Part shown: positions 42,960 through 51,732 of the stretch, one piece after another
Position numbering within the stretch: the stretch's first letter is position 1
How the letters are laid out: each line of letters begins with the position of its first letter
DNA from: Sphingobium_A sp965228065
GTDB taxonomy: Bacteria > Pseudomonadota > Alphaproteobacteria > Sphingomonadales > Sphingomonadaceae
Direction of reading: 5' to 3'
Length of the DNA: 64,000 nucleotides
Assembly: GCA_965228065.1 (NCBI GenBank)
Contig: OZ245788.1
Location: 4,092,001-4,156,000 of the forward strand
Program-made: the position numbers and the translations under genes
Notes under the pieces: model-generated
What the model was told of the DNA's origin: nothing
The model's input: only the letters and a program-made list of their open reading frames with translations
Database searches by the model: none

Positions 42960-44891
42960 TCACTTCCCATCGAACAGACGCTTGAGGAAGACTGTTTCCA
43001 CTTCGCGGCGCAGATCGTTGTTGGGCTTCTTCATGAAGCCATGGCCCTCGTCGGCGAAGACGACATACCAGGCCTCGATGCCGTTCTCGCGGATCTTGGC
43101 GACGACCTGATCGGATTCGGATTTTGGTACGCGCGGATCGTTGGCGCCCTGCATCACCAGCATCGGTTTGGTGATCTTGCCGACATTGGCCATTGGCGAA
43201 ATGCGCGCGAACACCTCGCGCATCCGGGGATCGCGCTCGTCGCCATATTCGGCGCGGCGATTGTCGCGGCGATAGGCCTCGGTGTTGTTGAGGAACGACA
43301 CCCAGTCGCTGATCCCGTAGCGCTCGACGCCGCCGACCAGCCGGTCCGAATAATGCGTCATCACCGCAAGCGACATATAACCGCCATAGGATTGTCCGTA
43401 GACCGCGACCCGCTTGGGATCGAGATCGGGCTGGGTGCCGATCCAGTCGATCAGCGCGCCGATATCCTTGACGCTGTCCTCACGTTTCTCGGCATTGTCG
43501 AGGCTGAGATAGCGTTTGCCATAGCCGTCGCTGCCGCGGACATTGGGCAGGATCACGGTCGCGCCCAGCACGTTGGCGAAATATTGCGCGCCATAGTTCC
43601 AGATCGGCCGGGTCTGCGATTCCGGGCCGCCATGGATGTCCATGATCACCGGCGTCTTCGTCCCCGCCGGCACGTTGCGCGGGCGATAGACGAAGGCGGG
43701 GATCGACAGCCCGTCGAACGACTTGAACCGGACCAAAGTCGGTTCGGACAGCGTGGCCGGATCGAGATCGCCCAGCTCCGAATTCGTCCAGCGCACCAAC
43801 TCGCCGCCCGCGACATCCCAGGCCCAGACATCGCCCGCCGAGGTCGCGTTGGTCAGCCCGATCGCCAGCTTGCTGCCGTCGGGCGAGAATTTAAGCGCGG
43901 TCATCACTCCGCGGGGCAATTCGGGCTGGGGCAGTGCCCGGCGCGTGATCCGATCCTGCACCACGACACGCGAGAAGCCGTCCTCGTTGATCGCATAGGC
44001 GAGCACGCGGCCGCCCGCACTCAGATCATAGCTTTCCACGTCCCATTTGAGATCGGGGGTCAGCACCGTCTCGCGCCCGCTGGCAATGTCGATCTCGACC
44101 AGCCGGCGGGTGTCGCTGCCGCCATCTGAAATCGTGATGATAGATCGTCCGCCGGGCAGGAAACGTGCCTGTTCATAGCGTGCCGCCGGCGCCTTGGGGG
44201 CGATGCGTGTCGCCTTGCCGGATGCGAGATCGAGCAGGAAAAGCTGGCTCTCGCGGTTGGAGATGCCGCGCGAAAACAGCAGGCTGGCCTTGTCCTGTGA
44301 GATATCGTCGGTCGAAAGCGCCCCATCGGCGCGGTAGAGCAGGCGCGGGGCGACGGGCGCGGTCGGATCGGTCGCGAGCAGCGCATAGCTGGTCGAGCCC
44401 TTGGTCGCCTGCGTCCACGCGAGCAGTTTGCCGTCGGCGCTGAAGATCGGCGACTGGTTGCGCGTGCCCGTTTCGGTCAACTGGGCGGCGGCGCCGGATA
44501 GCCCCTTGGCATAAAGCTGGAACCACTCGTCGCCGCCGGTGTCGCGGGTCAGCACGAACCGGTCGGTGCCGGGGATCGTCGCGGCATCCGCGACGGGCTC
44601 GTCGTAAAAGGTGATCTGCGTGCGGTCGGCGCCCGGTGCCTTGACGTGATGCAGCTGCTGCGTCGCGCCGAAACGCGTGGCGATCAACATGCTGCCGTCG
44701 GGCAGCCAATCCTCGAACAGGGCGGCGCGGCTGTTCTGATAACGCTGCACCGCGGCCGAGACATTGGCGGGAATGGGCGGCACATTCTGCAATGTGGCGG
44801 AACCGACCTGGCGGACCTGTGGGGTCTGGGCGGAGGCGGGAAGGGCGATCGCGGCAAGCGCGATCGAACCGCACAACAAGGATTTGAGCAT
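42960..44891 (-). CDS. S9 family prolyl-oligopeptidase-type peptidase
   Basis: 643 residues with a signal peptide ('LLCGSIALAAIALPASAQ'). An N-terminal beta-propeller (about 35-380) precedes an alpha/beta hydrolase domain with Ser in 'GQSYGGYMSLAVMTHYS', Asp in 'GANDPRVPKSESDQV' and His in 'DEGHGFMKKPNN'. This is the periplasmic dipeptidyl/acylaminoacyl peptidase type common in sphingomonads. It is followed by a PLP dehydratase gene, consistent with peptide-derived amino acid use. Confidence 0.93.
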   Translation of the reverse strand: MLKSLLCGSIALAAIALPASAQTPQVRQVGSATLQNVPPIPANVSAAVQRYQNSRAALFEDWLPDGSMLIATRFGATQQLHHVKAPGADRTQITFYDEPVADAATIPGTDRFVLTRDTGGDEWFQLYAKGLSGAAAQLTETGTRNQSPIFSADGKLLAWTQATKGSTSYALLATDPTAPVAPRLLYRADGALSTDDISQDKASLLFSRGISNRESQLFLLDLASGKATRIAPKAPAARYEQARFLPGGRSIITISDGGSDTRRLVEIDIASGRETVLTPDLKWDVESYDLSAGGRVLAYAINEDGFSRVVVQDRITRRALPQPELPRGVMTALKFSPDGSKLAIGLTNATSAGDVWAWDVAGGELVRWTNSELGDLDPATLSEPTLVRFKSFDGLSIPAFVYRPRNVPAGTKTPVIMDIHGGPESQTRPIWNYGAQYFANVLGATVILPNVRGSDGYGKRYLSLDNAEKREDSVKDIGALIDWIGTQPDLDPKRVAVYGQSYGGYMSLAVMTHYSDRLVGGVERYGISDWVSFLNNTEAYRRDNRRAEYGDERDPRMREVFARISPMANVGKITKPMLVMQGANDPRVPKSESDQVVAKIRENGIEAWYVVFADEGHGFMKKPNNDLRREVETVFLKRLFDGK

Positions 44892-45053
44892 CTCTATTCC
44901 CCTTTAGGATGGAAGAAGGAAGAGCAGCGACGCGAGCAACGGTCAAGGGCTTGAGCGGGGCCTCTTGCCTCGCCGGCGATATCTCTTCAGAGGATTTCGC
45001 CTGCGTCGATCGCCATGGCGTTCGTCCGATCTCTTGGGGGGATTTTCGCGTCG

Positions 45054-45770
45054 ATGCACGGCTATGCCAATCCACGCCGTTTTCTGGCCATCGCCAAACC
45101 GCTGACCGCATGGCTTGCCTGGGGCGGCCTGATCCTCACCGTCGCCGGCATGGTGGGTGGGCTGCTCTACACGCCGCGCGACTATCTGCAGGGGGAGAGC
45201 GTACGCATCCTCTACGTCCATGTTCCCGCCGCCTGGCTCGGTATGGGTGGCTGGGCAGGCCTTGCCATCGCCAGTCTGATGCAGCTTGTGTGGCGACACC
45301 CGCTATCGGGGCTGGCCGCGCGCGCCATCGCCGTGCCCGGCGCGCTGTTCACCGCGATCTGCATCGGCGCCGGTTCGCTTTGGGGCCGGCCGACATGGGG
45401 CACCTATTGGCAATGGGACGGGCGGATGACCTCGATGCTCGTCCTGCTGTTCCTCTATTTCGGCTATATCGCACTGGCGAACGCCAGTGAGGAACGCGGC
45501 AATGTCAGCCGGGTCGCAGCGATCTTCGGCGTGGTCGGCGTCATCAACGTGCCGATCATCAATCGTTCGGTGGTGTGGTGGAACTCGCTGCATCAGGGGC
45601 CGAGCATCACGCTGAAAGGATCGAGCATCGACAGTTCGATGCTCTGGCCGCTCGGCTTGACGACGTTTGGTTTCGCGCTGATCTTCGGCGCAACCGTGCT
45701 GATGCTGATGCGCGGAATGCTTGCGCGCATTCAGACTGAGGCGCGACTGAAACGGATGGCAGCGGAATGA
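45054..45770 (+). CDS. ccmC: Heme exporter membrane protein CcmC
   Basis: 238 residues from the ATG at 45054, which matches the family start 'MHGYANPRRFLAIAKPL'; an upstream in-frame ATG at 45015 would add 13 residues. Six transmembrane segments and the tryptophan-rich heme-handling motif 'WGRPTWGTYWQWDGRMTS' in the third periplasmic loop. It presents heme to CcmE in cytochrome c maturation (System I). ccmD follows with an ATGA overlap but ccmE and ccmF are not next in the window. Confidence 0.93.
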   Translation: MHGYANPRRFLAIAKPLTAWLAWGGLILTVAGMVGGLLYTPRDYLQGESVRILYVHVPAAWLGMGGWAGLAIASLMQLVWRHPLSGLAARAIAVPGALFTAICIGAGSLWGRPTWGTYWQWDGRMTSMLVLLFLYFGYIALANASEERGNVSRVAAIFGVVGVINVPIINRSVVWWNSLHQGPSITLKGSSIDSSMLWPLGLTTFGFALIFGATVLMLMRGMLARIQTEARLKRMAAE

Positions 45771-45889
45771 ATCACTGGCCCTTCATCATCGGTGCCTATG
45801 GCCTGGCGATCGTCGGTATCGGCAGCGTCATGATCGGCGCTTTCCGCTTCATGCGTCGCGCCGAAAAGGGCGTTCCGGACCGGCGCTAA
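45767..45889 (+). CDS. ccmD: Heme exporter protein CcmD
   Basis: 40 residues: 'MNHWPFIIGAYGLAIVGI' opens a single transmembrane helix followed by the basic 'FRFMRRAEKGVPDRR' tail, exactly the size and topology of CcmD. Its ATG overlaps the ccmC stop (ATGA). CcmD stabilises CcmABC/CcmE heme release. It is too short for routine gene calls. Confidence 0.85.
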   Translation: MNHWPFIIGAYGLAIVGIGSVMIGAFRFMRRAEKGVPDRR

Positions 45890-45900
45890 CGCACAGTCGG

Positions 45901-46320
45901 TCAGGGCGTCTCGCGTTCGGCGAATGCCTTTCGCGCAGCTTCGATCTGCGCATGATAGGTTTCGGCCCAGATCCAGACACCGCAAAACGCGCCGCCCAGG
46001 CTGCGGCCCAGTTCGGTCAGGCTGTATTCCACGCGCGGCGGCACCACGGGATAGACGATCCGCGTCACCAGCCCGTCGCATTCCATCTGACGCACCGTCT
46101 TGGTCAGCATCTTCTGGCTGATCCCGTCGACGAGCTTGCCGAGCTGGGTGAAACGCAATGTGCCGTTCTCCTCCAGCACCTCCAGGATCAGCATCGTCCA
46201 CTTGTCGGCGACCCGGCCGATAATCTCCTGCACCAGCGCCGCCAGAACCGGATCATTCTCTGCAGGAGGTGCATTCTGCAGGCGCGCCTGAATATCGGCG
46301 GTCGGCTCCTGCTTTTTCAC
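45901..46320 (-). CDS. HxlR-family winged-helix regulator
   Basis: 139 residues. HxlR signature: 'IIGRVADKWTMLILEVL' then 'LRFTQLGKLVDGISQKMLTKTVRQMECDGLVTRIVYPVVPPRVEYSLTELGRSL' (in part). Such regulators respond to aldehydes, quinones or redox. It is divergent from a short-chain dehydrogenase, and a near-perfect inverted repeat lies between them, so it most likely controls that gene and itself. It converges with ccmD, 11 bases apart. Confidence 0.9.
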   Translation of the reverse strand: MKKQEPTADIQARLQNAPPAENDPVLAALVQEIIGRVADKWTMLILEVLEENGTLRFTQLGKLVDGISQKMLTKTVRQMECDGLVTRIVYPVVPPRVEYSLTELGRSLGGAFCGVWIWAETYHAQIEAARKAFAERETP

Positions 46321-46332
46321 ATCACTCTCCTT

Positions 46333-46369
46333 TTGGTAAGTATAGAACTTTCAGGTGCCTACTTTCCAA
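46333..46369. promoter_or_regulatory. Inverted repeat between HxlR and SDR genes, probable operator
   Basis: TTGGTAAGTA (46333-46342) faces TACTTTCCAA (46360-46369), matching at 9 of 10 positions, with a 17-base spacer. It lies in the 103-bp divergent gap. HxlR-type regulators bind dyads of this kind; the assignment is inferred from position. Confidence 0.5.
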
Positions 46370-46423
46370 TGGAGCGTGTCACGCTTAGCTCTGCGTGGCA
46401 ACGATCATTTGAAGGAATCGACC

Positions 46424-47185
46424 ATGCAGATCAGCGGCAACACGATCCTTATCACCGGCGGAGGCTCCGGCATCGGCAAGGCGCTCGCCGAGCAGTTCCA
46501 TGCCAAGGGAAACAACGTCGTTATCGCCGGCCGCAATGTCGCGGCGCTGGAGGCGGTGGCCTCGGCCAATCCGGGCATGTCGTGGCTGGCGCTGGACATC
46601 GGCGATGCAGCGTCGATCCAGGGCTTTGCATCCGAACTGATCGCCCGTCACCCCGATCTCAACATCGTTTTGAACAATGCTGGGATCATGGAGCTGGAGG
46701 ATCTGCGCGCAGCCCCAGGCAATCTCGACGTTGCTGAACGGACGATCGCGACCAATCTGCTCGGGCCGATCCGGCTGACCTCCGCACTGTTGCCGCATCT
46801 GCAGCAGCAGCCGTCGTCGTCGGTGATCATGGTCTCGTCGGGCCTGGCCTTTGTGCCGATGGCGGTGACGCCGACCTACAGCGCGACCAAGTCCGCCATC
46901 CATGCCTATGCCATGTCGCTACGCCATCAACTGCGGGATACGTCGGTCGAGGTGATCGAAATCGTCCCGCCCTATGTCCAGACCGAGTTGCAGGGTGAGC
47001 ATCAGGCGCATGATCCCAGGGCGATGCCACTCGCTGAGTTCATCGACGAGGTCGTCGCCATCATCGAGGCTGACCCGGCCGTGGAGGAAGTTGTGGTCGA
47101 ACGCTGCAATCCGTTGCGCTACGCGGTGCGGGACGGGATTTTCGACCAGGTTTTTGCCGGCCTCAACGCGCGCGCACCGGATTGA
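46424..47185 (+). CDS. Short-chain dehydrogenase/reductase (DltE-like)
   Basis: 253 residues from the ATG at 46424 (GAAGGA upstream). Rossmann motif 'ILITGGGSGIGKAL' (TGxxxGIG), 'NNAGIMELE' (NNAG), catalytic 'SSGLAF...YSATKSAIHAY' with Y-x3-K. An NAD(P)-dependent oxidoreductase with a substrate not deducible, perhaps an aldehyde or quinone given the HxlR regulator divergent to it. A family-A repeat follows the gene. Confidence 0.92.
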   Translation: MQISGNTILITGGGSGIGKALAEQFHAKGNNVVIAGRNVAALEAVASANPGMSWLALDIGDAASIQGFASELIARHPDLNIVLNNAGIMELEDLRAAPGNLDVAERTIATNLLGPIRLTSALLPHLQQQPSSSVIMVSSGLAFVPMAVTPTYSATKSAIHAYAMSLRHQLRDTSVEVIEIVPPYVQTELQGEHQAHDPRAMPLAEFIDEVVAIIEADPAVEEVVVERCNPLRYAVRDGIFDQVFAGLNARAPD

Positions 47186-47252
47186 GCTCGGCCGCCGCGC
47201 TCGAGGCGATCAATCATCGTCTCGAGCGCGATCGGTCGCTTAGGATCGATCG

Positions 47253-47375
47253 CCATTCAGTTCAGACCGAGTCGAAAATGGTGATTTCACGTGACCCGGA
47301 GCGCAGCGTACTTGATGTATGTGAGCACCGGAAGCGCGGGAAAGCGCCATTTGCAGGCCGGTATGGGCTGAATGG
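47253..47375. repeat. Structured intergenic repeat, family A copy 2
   Basis: About 123 bp aligned with 8171-8291. Terminal arms CCATTCAGTTCAGACCG and its near-complement at the right end pair at 16 of 17 positions although they differ from copy 1 at several sites. The core 'GAGCGCAGCG' and 'GAGCACCGGAAGCGC' (in part) is conserved. It lies between the SDR gene and the convergent TonB receptor. Confidence 0.7.
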
Positions 47376-47384
47376 AGATTGGTC

Positions 47385-49892
47385 CTAGAATTTGTAGCCC
47401 AGCTCGAGGCCCCACAGCCGCCGTGCGCCGGGCGAGATGAACGATCCGCCGAATTCGATCGCGGGGATCACCTCGTTCAGATATTTGCGGTCGAGGAAGT
47501 TGTTCGCGAACAGCGCGGCTTTCCAGCGTTCGCCCTCCAGCCCGAAACGCAGATCGAGCACGCCGAACGCCTTGCGCTGGTTGACGTCATAGACTGCATT
47601 GCCGACCGATGCGGGCAATGCCAGCGCGGAGATCGGCAGCAGCGCGCTAAAGATCGTCGCCTTTTCCTGGTTCTGGACGGTGTGGAACCAGGTCGGCCCG
47701 GTGATCCGGTAATCCGCGCGGAAAATCGCATCCAGTCCGTCGCTGACCGGCACCTTCATCTGGGTGCCCAGATTGATCGTATAATCCGACGTATAGGGCG
47801 ATTTGTTTCCGACCGTGTCGGGGCGGGAGCTGTTCTTCTTGATCTTGGAATCGGTCAGGTTGAACGCGCCGAACACCGTCCAGCCATCGACGATCCGGGC
47901 ATCGACGTTCAATTCCGCGCCCTTGATGTCGACGCGGTCGATGTTCGACACCACACGCAACAGGCCGAAGCCGCCGACGAAGAATTCGAAGAACTGCATG
48001 TCGGTGACGCGGGTGTAATAGCCCGCCAGATTGTAATTGACCGGCCCGACGCGCCCCTTGATGCCGGCTTCGAACGCGCTTGAACGTTCCTTGCGGAACT
48101 GATCCGTGATCAGCACGCCCGCATTGATCGGCGCCACGTTGAAATTCTGGTCGACGATCGCGGCCGATCCCTGATTGTTGAAGCCGCCCGATTTGAAGCC
48201 GACGCCCCAGTTCGCGAAGATGTTGGTTCGAGGGGCGATTTCCCAGCGCGCCGTGATCTTCGGCTCAAGCTGTTTGAAGGTTTTCTGCTGCGGTCCGATC
48301 ACGCCGAATTGCTGGCCTGGATTGATCGGGCCGCCGGTGAACGGATCGGTCGCGAGCGGCACGTCGTTGCGCACCTTCCGCTTCTCGATGTCGTAGCGCA
48401 GGGCGATGCCGATATCGATCGAGTCGGTTGCCTCCCAATCCACCGATCCGAACGCCGCGAACACATCGGTCTTGAACGAGTCCGCGAACAGCTGCGACGT
48501 GGGATTGGCCGATGTCGGGCCGTTATAAAGCTGAGGGATGACGCCGGCGCCGGTATCCGCGCCCAGGCTGACGCCGGTCTGCCGGTCGATATGGAGATAA
48601 TAGCCGCCAAGCTGCCAATCGATCGCATTGTCGCCGTTGGAGGCAAGCCGGATCTCGGTGCTGTAATCCTTCTGGTTGCGGCGCTGATATTGCGTGCCGT
48701 CGCAGGTGGTCGGCGAATAGGCGCCGAAGACCGAGCCGGTGGCAGGTGCGAAGATGAACGGCACGGGGATCTGGCCGATGAAACCCGGCGGATTGACGGG
48801 AAAGCCGGTGAGCTTCGCGGTCGAAGCGAAGCAGGCATTGACCGCGGTCTGGCCCGCCGGGAGCGCCGCGCCGATATAGCGGGCGAAATCCGCGGACGTG
48901 CCGTCGGCCACCAGATCGTTCCTGATGTCACTGTAGAGTGCCCATGCGGTTAGCGTGACCGGGCCGAAATCATGATCCAGCTTCACCGACGCTTCGAACG
49001 TCTTCTGGTCGTTGGTCGGCCGGATGTTCGAATAATAGTTGAACGGATGTTTGTTCACATCCTCGTAGAATGCGCCGCCAAGCGCCGGGATGTGGAATGA
49101 CGAATTGAAATTGATCGAGGCGCCGTGAAGCTCGCCATAGCGCGCCTTGGCATCGATGGTGGTGGCGTCACCCAATTGCGCGATGATCCGGCCATCGACA
49201 TTCCAGGATTCCTGGTCGTCGACGACTTTCCGGTCGAGGAAGCTGTTGCGGTAGAAACCGTCGGTGGTGCGATAATCGCCCGACAGGACGAAACCGATGC
49301 CGTTGCCGAGCGGGCCGGCGATATAGCCGTTCGCCGTCACTGTATTCACATTGGCGTAGCTTGCCTCCAGCTTGCCTTCGATCCGGTCTCCGGGCTTCAC
49401 CGTCTGGATCACGATGGCGCCAGCCGCGGCATTGCGACCGTAAAGCGCGCCCTGCGGGCCCTTGAGGATCTCGACCTGGCTGAGCGTCCCCTGGATCTGG
49501 TTAAGCTGCGCCGTGTTGGTCTTCAAAATGCCGTCGACCACCAGGGCTACCGAGCTTTCGGCATCGCGCGCGCCGTTGATGCCACGGATGTTGATCTGCG
49601 TGTCGCCGGCCTCCGCTGTGCTGGTGACGATCGTCACGCCCGGCGTCAGCTTCACGAAATCCTGCGCCTTCTGCAGATTGGCATTCTCGATCACATCGGA
49701 CGTCAGGACGGTGACGGATGCGGGAATGGAGGACAGCGATTCCGATACGCGCCGCGCCGTGACCACGATTTCTCCGCTGTCATTCGCCTCGGGCGGCGTC
49801 TGGCCGGGATTGTCCTGCGCGACGGCGGGAGCGGCCATGACCGCGATCGCCGATATGCCGGCCAGAAAGAAGCTCGTCTTCTTGATCGTCAT
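47385..49892 (-). CDS. TonB-dependent receptor of the GntR-controlled cluster
   Basis: 835 residues. Signal peptide 'FLAGISAIAVMAAPAVAQ' (about 9-26), plug with 'VVTARRVSESLSSIPASVTVLT', 'INIRGINGARDAESSVALVVDGIL' and 'VEILKGPQGALYGRNAAAGAIVIQT' (each in part), then a long barrel ending LGYKF. It is the large sphingomonad receptor type for organic ligands. It is divergent from a GntR regulator, with a TTGTATACAA palindrome between them that recurs before the catabolic operon, so it probably imports that operon's substrate. Confidence 0.93.
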   Translation of the reverse strand: MTIKKTSFFLAGISAIAVMAAPAVAQDNPGQTPPEANDSGEIVVTARRVSESLSSIPASVTVLTSDVIENANLQKAQDFVKLTPGVTIVTSTAEAGDTQINIRGINGARDAESSVALVVDGILKTNTAQLNQIQGTLSQVEILKGPQGALYGRNAAAGAIVIQTVKPGDRIEGKLEASYANVNTVTANGYIAGPLGNGIGFVLSGDYRTTDGFYRNSFLDRKVVDDQESWNVDGRIIAQLGDATTIDAKARYGELHGASINFNSSFHIPALGGAFYEDVNKHPFNYYSNIRPTNDQKTFEASVKLDHDFGPVTLTAWALYSDIRNDLVADGTSADFARYIGAALPAGQTAVNACFASTAKLTGFPVNPPGFIGQIPVPFIFAPATGSVFGAYSPTTCDGTQYQRRNQKDYSTEIRLASNGDNAIDWQLGGYYLHIDRQTGVSLGADTGAGVIPQLYNGPTSANPTSQLFADSFKTDVFAAFGSVDWEATDSIDIGIALRYDIEKRKVRNDVPLATDPFTGGPINPGQQFGVIGPQQKTFKQLEPKITARWEIAPRTNIFANWGVGFKSGGFNNQGSAAIVDQNFNVAPINAGVLITDQFRKERSSAFEAGIKGRVGPVNYNLAGYYTRVTDMQFFEFFVGGFGLLRVVSNIDRVDIKGAELNVDARIVDGWTVFGAFNLTDSKIKKNSSRPDTVGNKSPYTSDYTINLGTQMKVPVSDGLDAIFRADYRITGPTWFHTVQNQEKATIFSALLPISALALPASVGNAVYDVNQRKAFGVLDLRFGLEGERWKAALFANNFLDRKYLNEVIPAIEFGGSFISPGARRLWGLELGYKF

Positions 49893-49976
49893 ATGTCCCC
49901 CATTTTGATTTCGTTCGCTCGAAAGCCTATCCGGCAGACGGCACCCGATATTGTTCTCGATCGGTGCGCCACGTTA

Positions 49977-49986
49977 TTGTATACAA
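49977..49986. promoter_or_regulatory. TTGTATACAA palindrome, probable GntR/FCD operator 1
   Basis: A perfect 10-bp palindrome in the 149-bp gap between the TonB receptor (starts 49892) and the GntR gene (starts 50042). GntR/FCD proteins typically bind TTGTATACAA-like dyads. The same sequence appears at 50768-50777. Confidence 0.75.
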
Positions 49987-50041
49987 ATAGCCGGCGTCAA
50001 GCGTCGGTTTGCCGACTGATGGCCAGGGGAAGATCGTCCGA

Positions 50042-50713
50042 ATGTCGAAGGCATCCGAACTCGCATATGATTTCATCCGCGGAGAGATCCTCTCCGGGCG
50101 GCTGTCGCCCGGCGCCCAGTTGCGCGAGGAGCAGCTTGCCGCGGCATGTGGGGTGTCGCGTACGCCGGTCCGGGAAGCGCTGCGCCGGCTGGAAAGCGCG
50201 CATTTCGTTCGCCGCAACGAATCCCAGCGCACCTTTGTCGCCGAATGGTCGCTCGACGAGATCGCCGAAAGCTTCGTGCTGCGCGGCATGCTGGAGGGGC
50301 ATGCTGCGGCACGCGCGTCGATCGCGATCGACGATGAGGCGATCGAGCGGATGCACGCCCACAACCGCGAGATCGCGGCCGCCGCGCGCAAGACTCCTCC
50401 GGATGTTCCCGCTTTTCTGGAGCATAATCGCGCATTCCACGCGATCATCCTGGAGGCGGCCGGATCGGAGCGACTCGCCGCGTTGCTGGGCACGATCGTG
50501 GAGCAGCCGATCGTGACACGCACCGCGCTGCAATATGATCGCGAGCAGATCCTGCAATCCCATGCCGAGCATGAGGAACTGATGCACGCCTTCCGCCGGC
50601 ATGACCCTGAATGGGCGAAATCGGTGATGGCGTCGCATATCCGGCGTGCCTTCCACGCTTATCGCGATGCTTTCCATCAGGCCGGGCGGCGCGCGGCGAT
50701 TGCGGCTGAATGA
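50042..50713 (+). CDS. GntR-family transcriptional regulator, FCD domain
   Basis: 223 residues from the ATG at 50042. N-terminal winged helix: 'AYDFIRGEILSGRLSPGAQLREEQLAAACGVSRTPVREALRRLE' (in part). C-terminal FCD all-helical domain with metal ligands spread through 'MLEGHAAARAS', 'HNRAFHAIILEAAG' and 'SHAEHEELMHAFRRHD', typical of regulators sensing carboxylic acids. It is divergent from a TonB receptor and lies upstream of a catabolic operon; identical palindromes sit in both control regions, indicating local control of all three units. Confidence 0.92.
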   Translation: MSKASELAYDFIRGEILSGRLSPGAQLREEQLAAACGVSRTPVREALRRLESAHFVRRNESQRTFVAEWSLDEIAESFVLRGMLEGHAAARASIAIDDEAIERMHAHNREIAAAARKTPPDVPAFLEHNRAFHAIILEAAGSERLAALLGTIVEQPIVTRTALQYDREQILQSHAEHEELMHAFRRHDPEWAKSVMASHIRRAFHAYRDAFHQAGRRAAIAAE

Positions 50714-50766
50714 TTGGCGGCCGGTGATCGATCGAGCGGAGATGGCTTGACCCCCGGTTCCCGGTA

Positions 50767-50778
50767 TTTGTATACAAA
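50767..50778. promoter_or_regulatory. TTTGTATACAAA palindrome, probable GntR/FCD operator 2
   Basis: A perfect 12-bp palindrome 29 bases before the first gene of the hydantoinase operon. It contains the same TTGTATACAA core as the site at 49977-49986, so the same regulator is expected at both. Confidence 0.75.
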
Positions 50779-50807
50779 AATAAATCAGCAGCTCAGGTGA
50801 AACGATC

Positions 50808-51722
50808 TTGCCGCTTCCCGCCCAGATAGAGATTGTCGAAGTTGGCCCGCGCGACGGGCTGCAAAACGAAGCCGCGATCATTTCCACCGCCGACAAGCTG
50901 GCGCTGATCGATCACGCCATTGCCGCGGGTGTCCGCCGGATCGAAGCGGCAAGCTTCGTCAATCCGCGCCGCGTGCCGCAAATGGCGGATGCCGATGCCG
51001 TGGCGGCGGGGCTGCCGCAGCGCGACGACGTGACCTTTATCGGCCTGGTGCTCAACGAACGCGGCGCCGAACGTGCGCTTGCGACACGGATCGATGAACT
51101 CGGCGCGGTCTGCGTCTCCTCCGACAGCTTCGCCATGCGCAATCAGGGCCAGACCAGCGCGGAATCGTTGGCGGTCGCGCAGCGGATCGTCGGACTGGCA
51201 CAGCAGGCCGGGCGCGTCGGCCAGATCACGATTGCGGCGGCTTTTGGCTGCCCGTTCGACGGCGAAGTGGATCAGGATCGCGTCGTCGAGATGGCAGTGC
51301 GCGCCGCGGAGGCCAATCCACGAGAGGTTGCACTGGCGGATACGATCGGGGTTGCAGTTCCGGCCGATGTCGACCGGCTGGTCCGCCGGGTGTGCGACGC
51401 GATCGCGCCGATCCCGGTGCGTGTGCATTTCCACAATACGCGCAACACCGGCATCGCCAATGTCTGGGCGGCGGTGATGGCGGGTGCACGAACGGTCGAT
51501 GCATCGCTCGGCGGGCTTGGCGGCTGTCCGTTCGCGCCCGGTGCGGCGGGGAACGTGCCGACCGAGGATGTCGTCTACATGCTCGAACGGTCGGGCGTCC
51601 CAACCGGGCTCGATCTCGATCGGCTGATCGACTCGGTAGGATGGTTTTCGACGATCATGGGCAAGACGCTGCCCGGCATGGTGGGCAAGGCTGGCGCCTT
51701 TCCCCGCCCGAACGAACAATAG
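50808..51722 (+). CDS. Hydroxymethylglutaryl-CoA lyase-like (HMGL) enzyme
   Basis: 304 residues, starting at TTG 50808 with AGGTGA upstream. TIM-barrel HMGL-like features: 'EVGPRDGLQNE' (R15, D16), metal ligands 'HFHN' (207-210), and the flexible-loop Cys in 'GLGGCPFAPGAAGN' (C240). HMG-CoA lyases cleave a 3-hydroxy-3-methyl acyl-CoA to acetyl-CoA plus an oxo acid. In this operon, with a CoA transferase, it may cleave a CoA-activated hydroxy-acid; the actual substrate is unknown. First gene of a five-gene catabolic run. Confidence 0.9.
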   Translation: MPLPAQIEIVEVGPRDGLQNEAAIISTADKLALIDHAIAAGVRRIEAASFVNPRRVPQMADADAVAAGLPQRDDVTFIGLVLNERGAERALATRIDELGAVCVSSDSFAMRNQGQTSAESLAVAQRIVGLAQQAGRVGQITIAAAFGCPFDGEVDQDRVVEMAVRAAEANPREVALADTIGVAVPADVDRLVRRVCDAIAPIPVRVHFHNTRNTGIANVWAAVMAGARTVDASLGGLGGCPFAPGAAGNVPTEDVVYMLERSGVPTGLDLDRLIDSVGWFSTIMGKTLPGMVGKAGAFPRPNEQ

Positions 51723-51732
51723 GGAGGATCCG

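Noticed and set aside
47182..47388. Short reading frame after the SDR gene
   Set aside because: It is translation through the family-A repeat and has no ribosome binding site.
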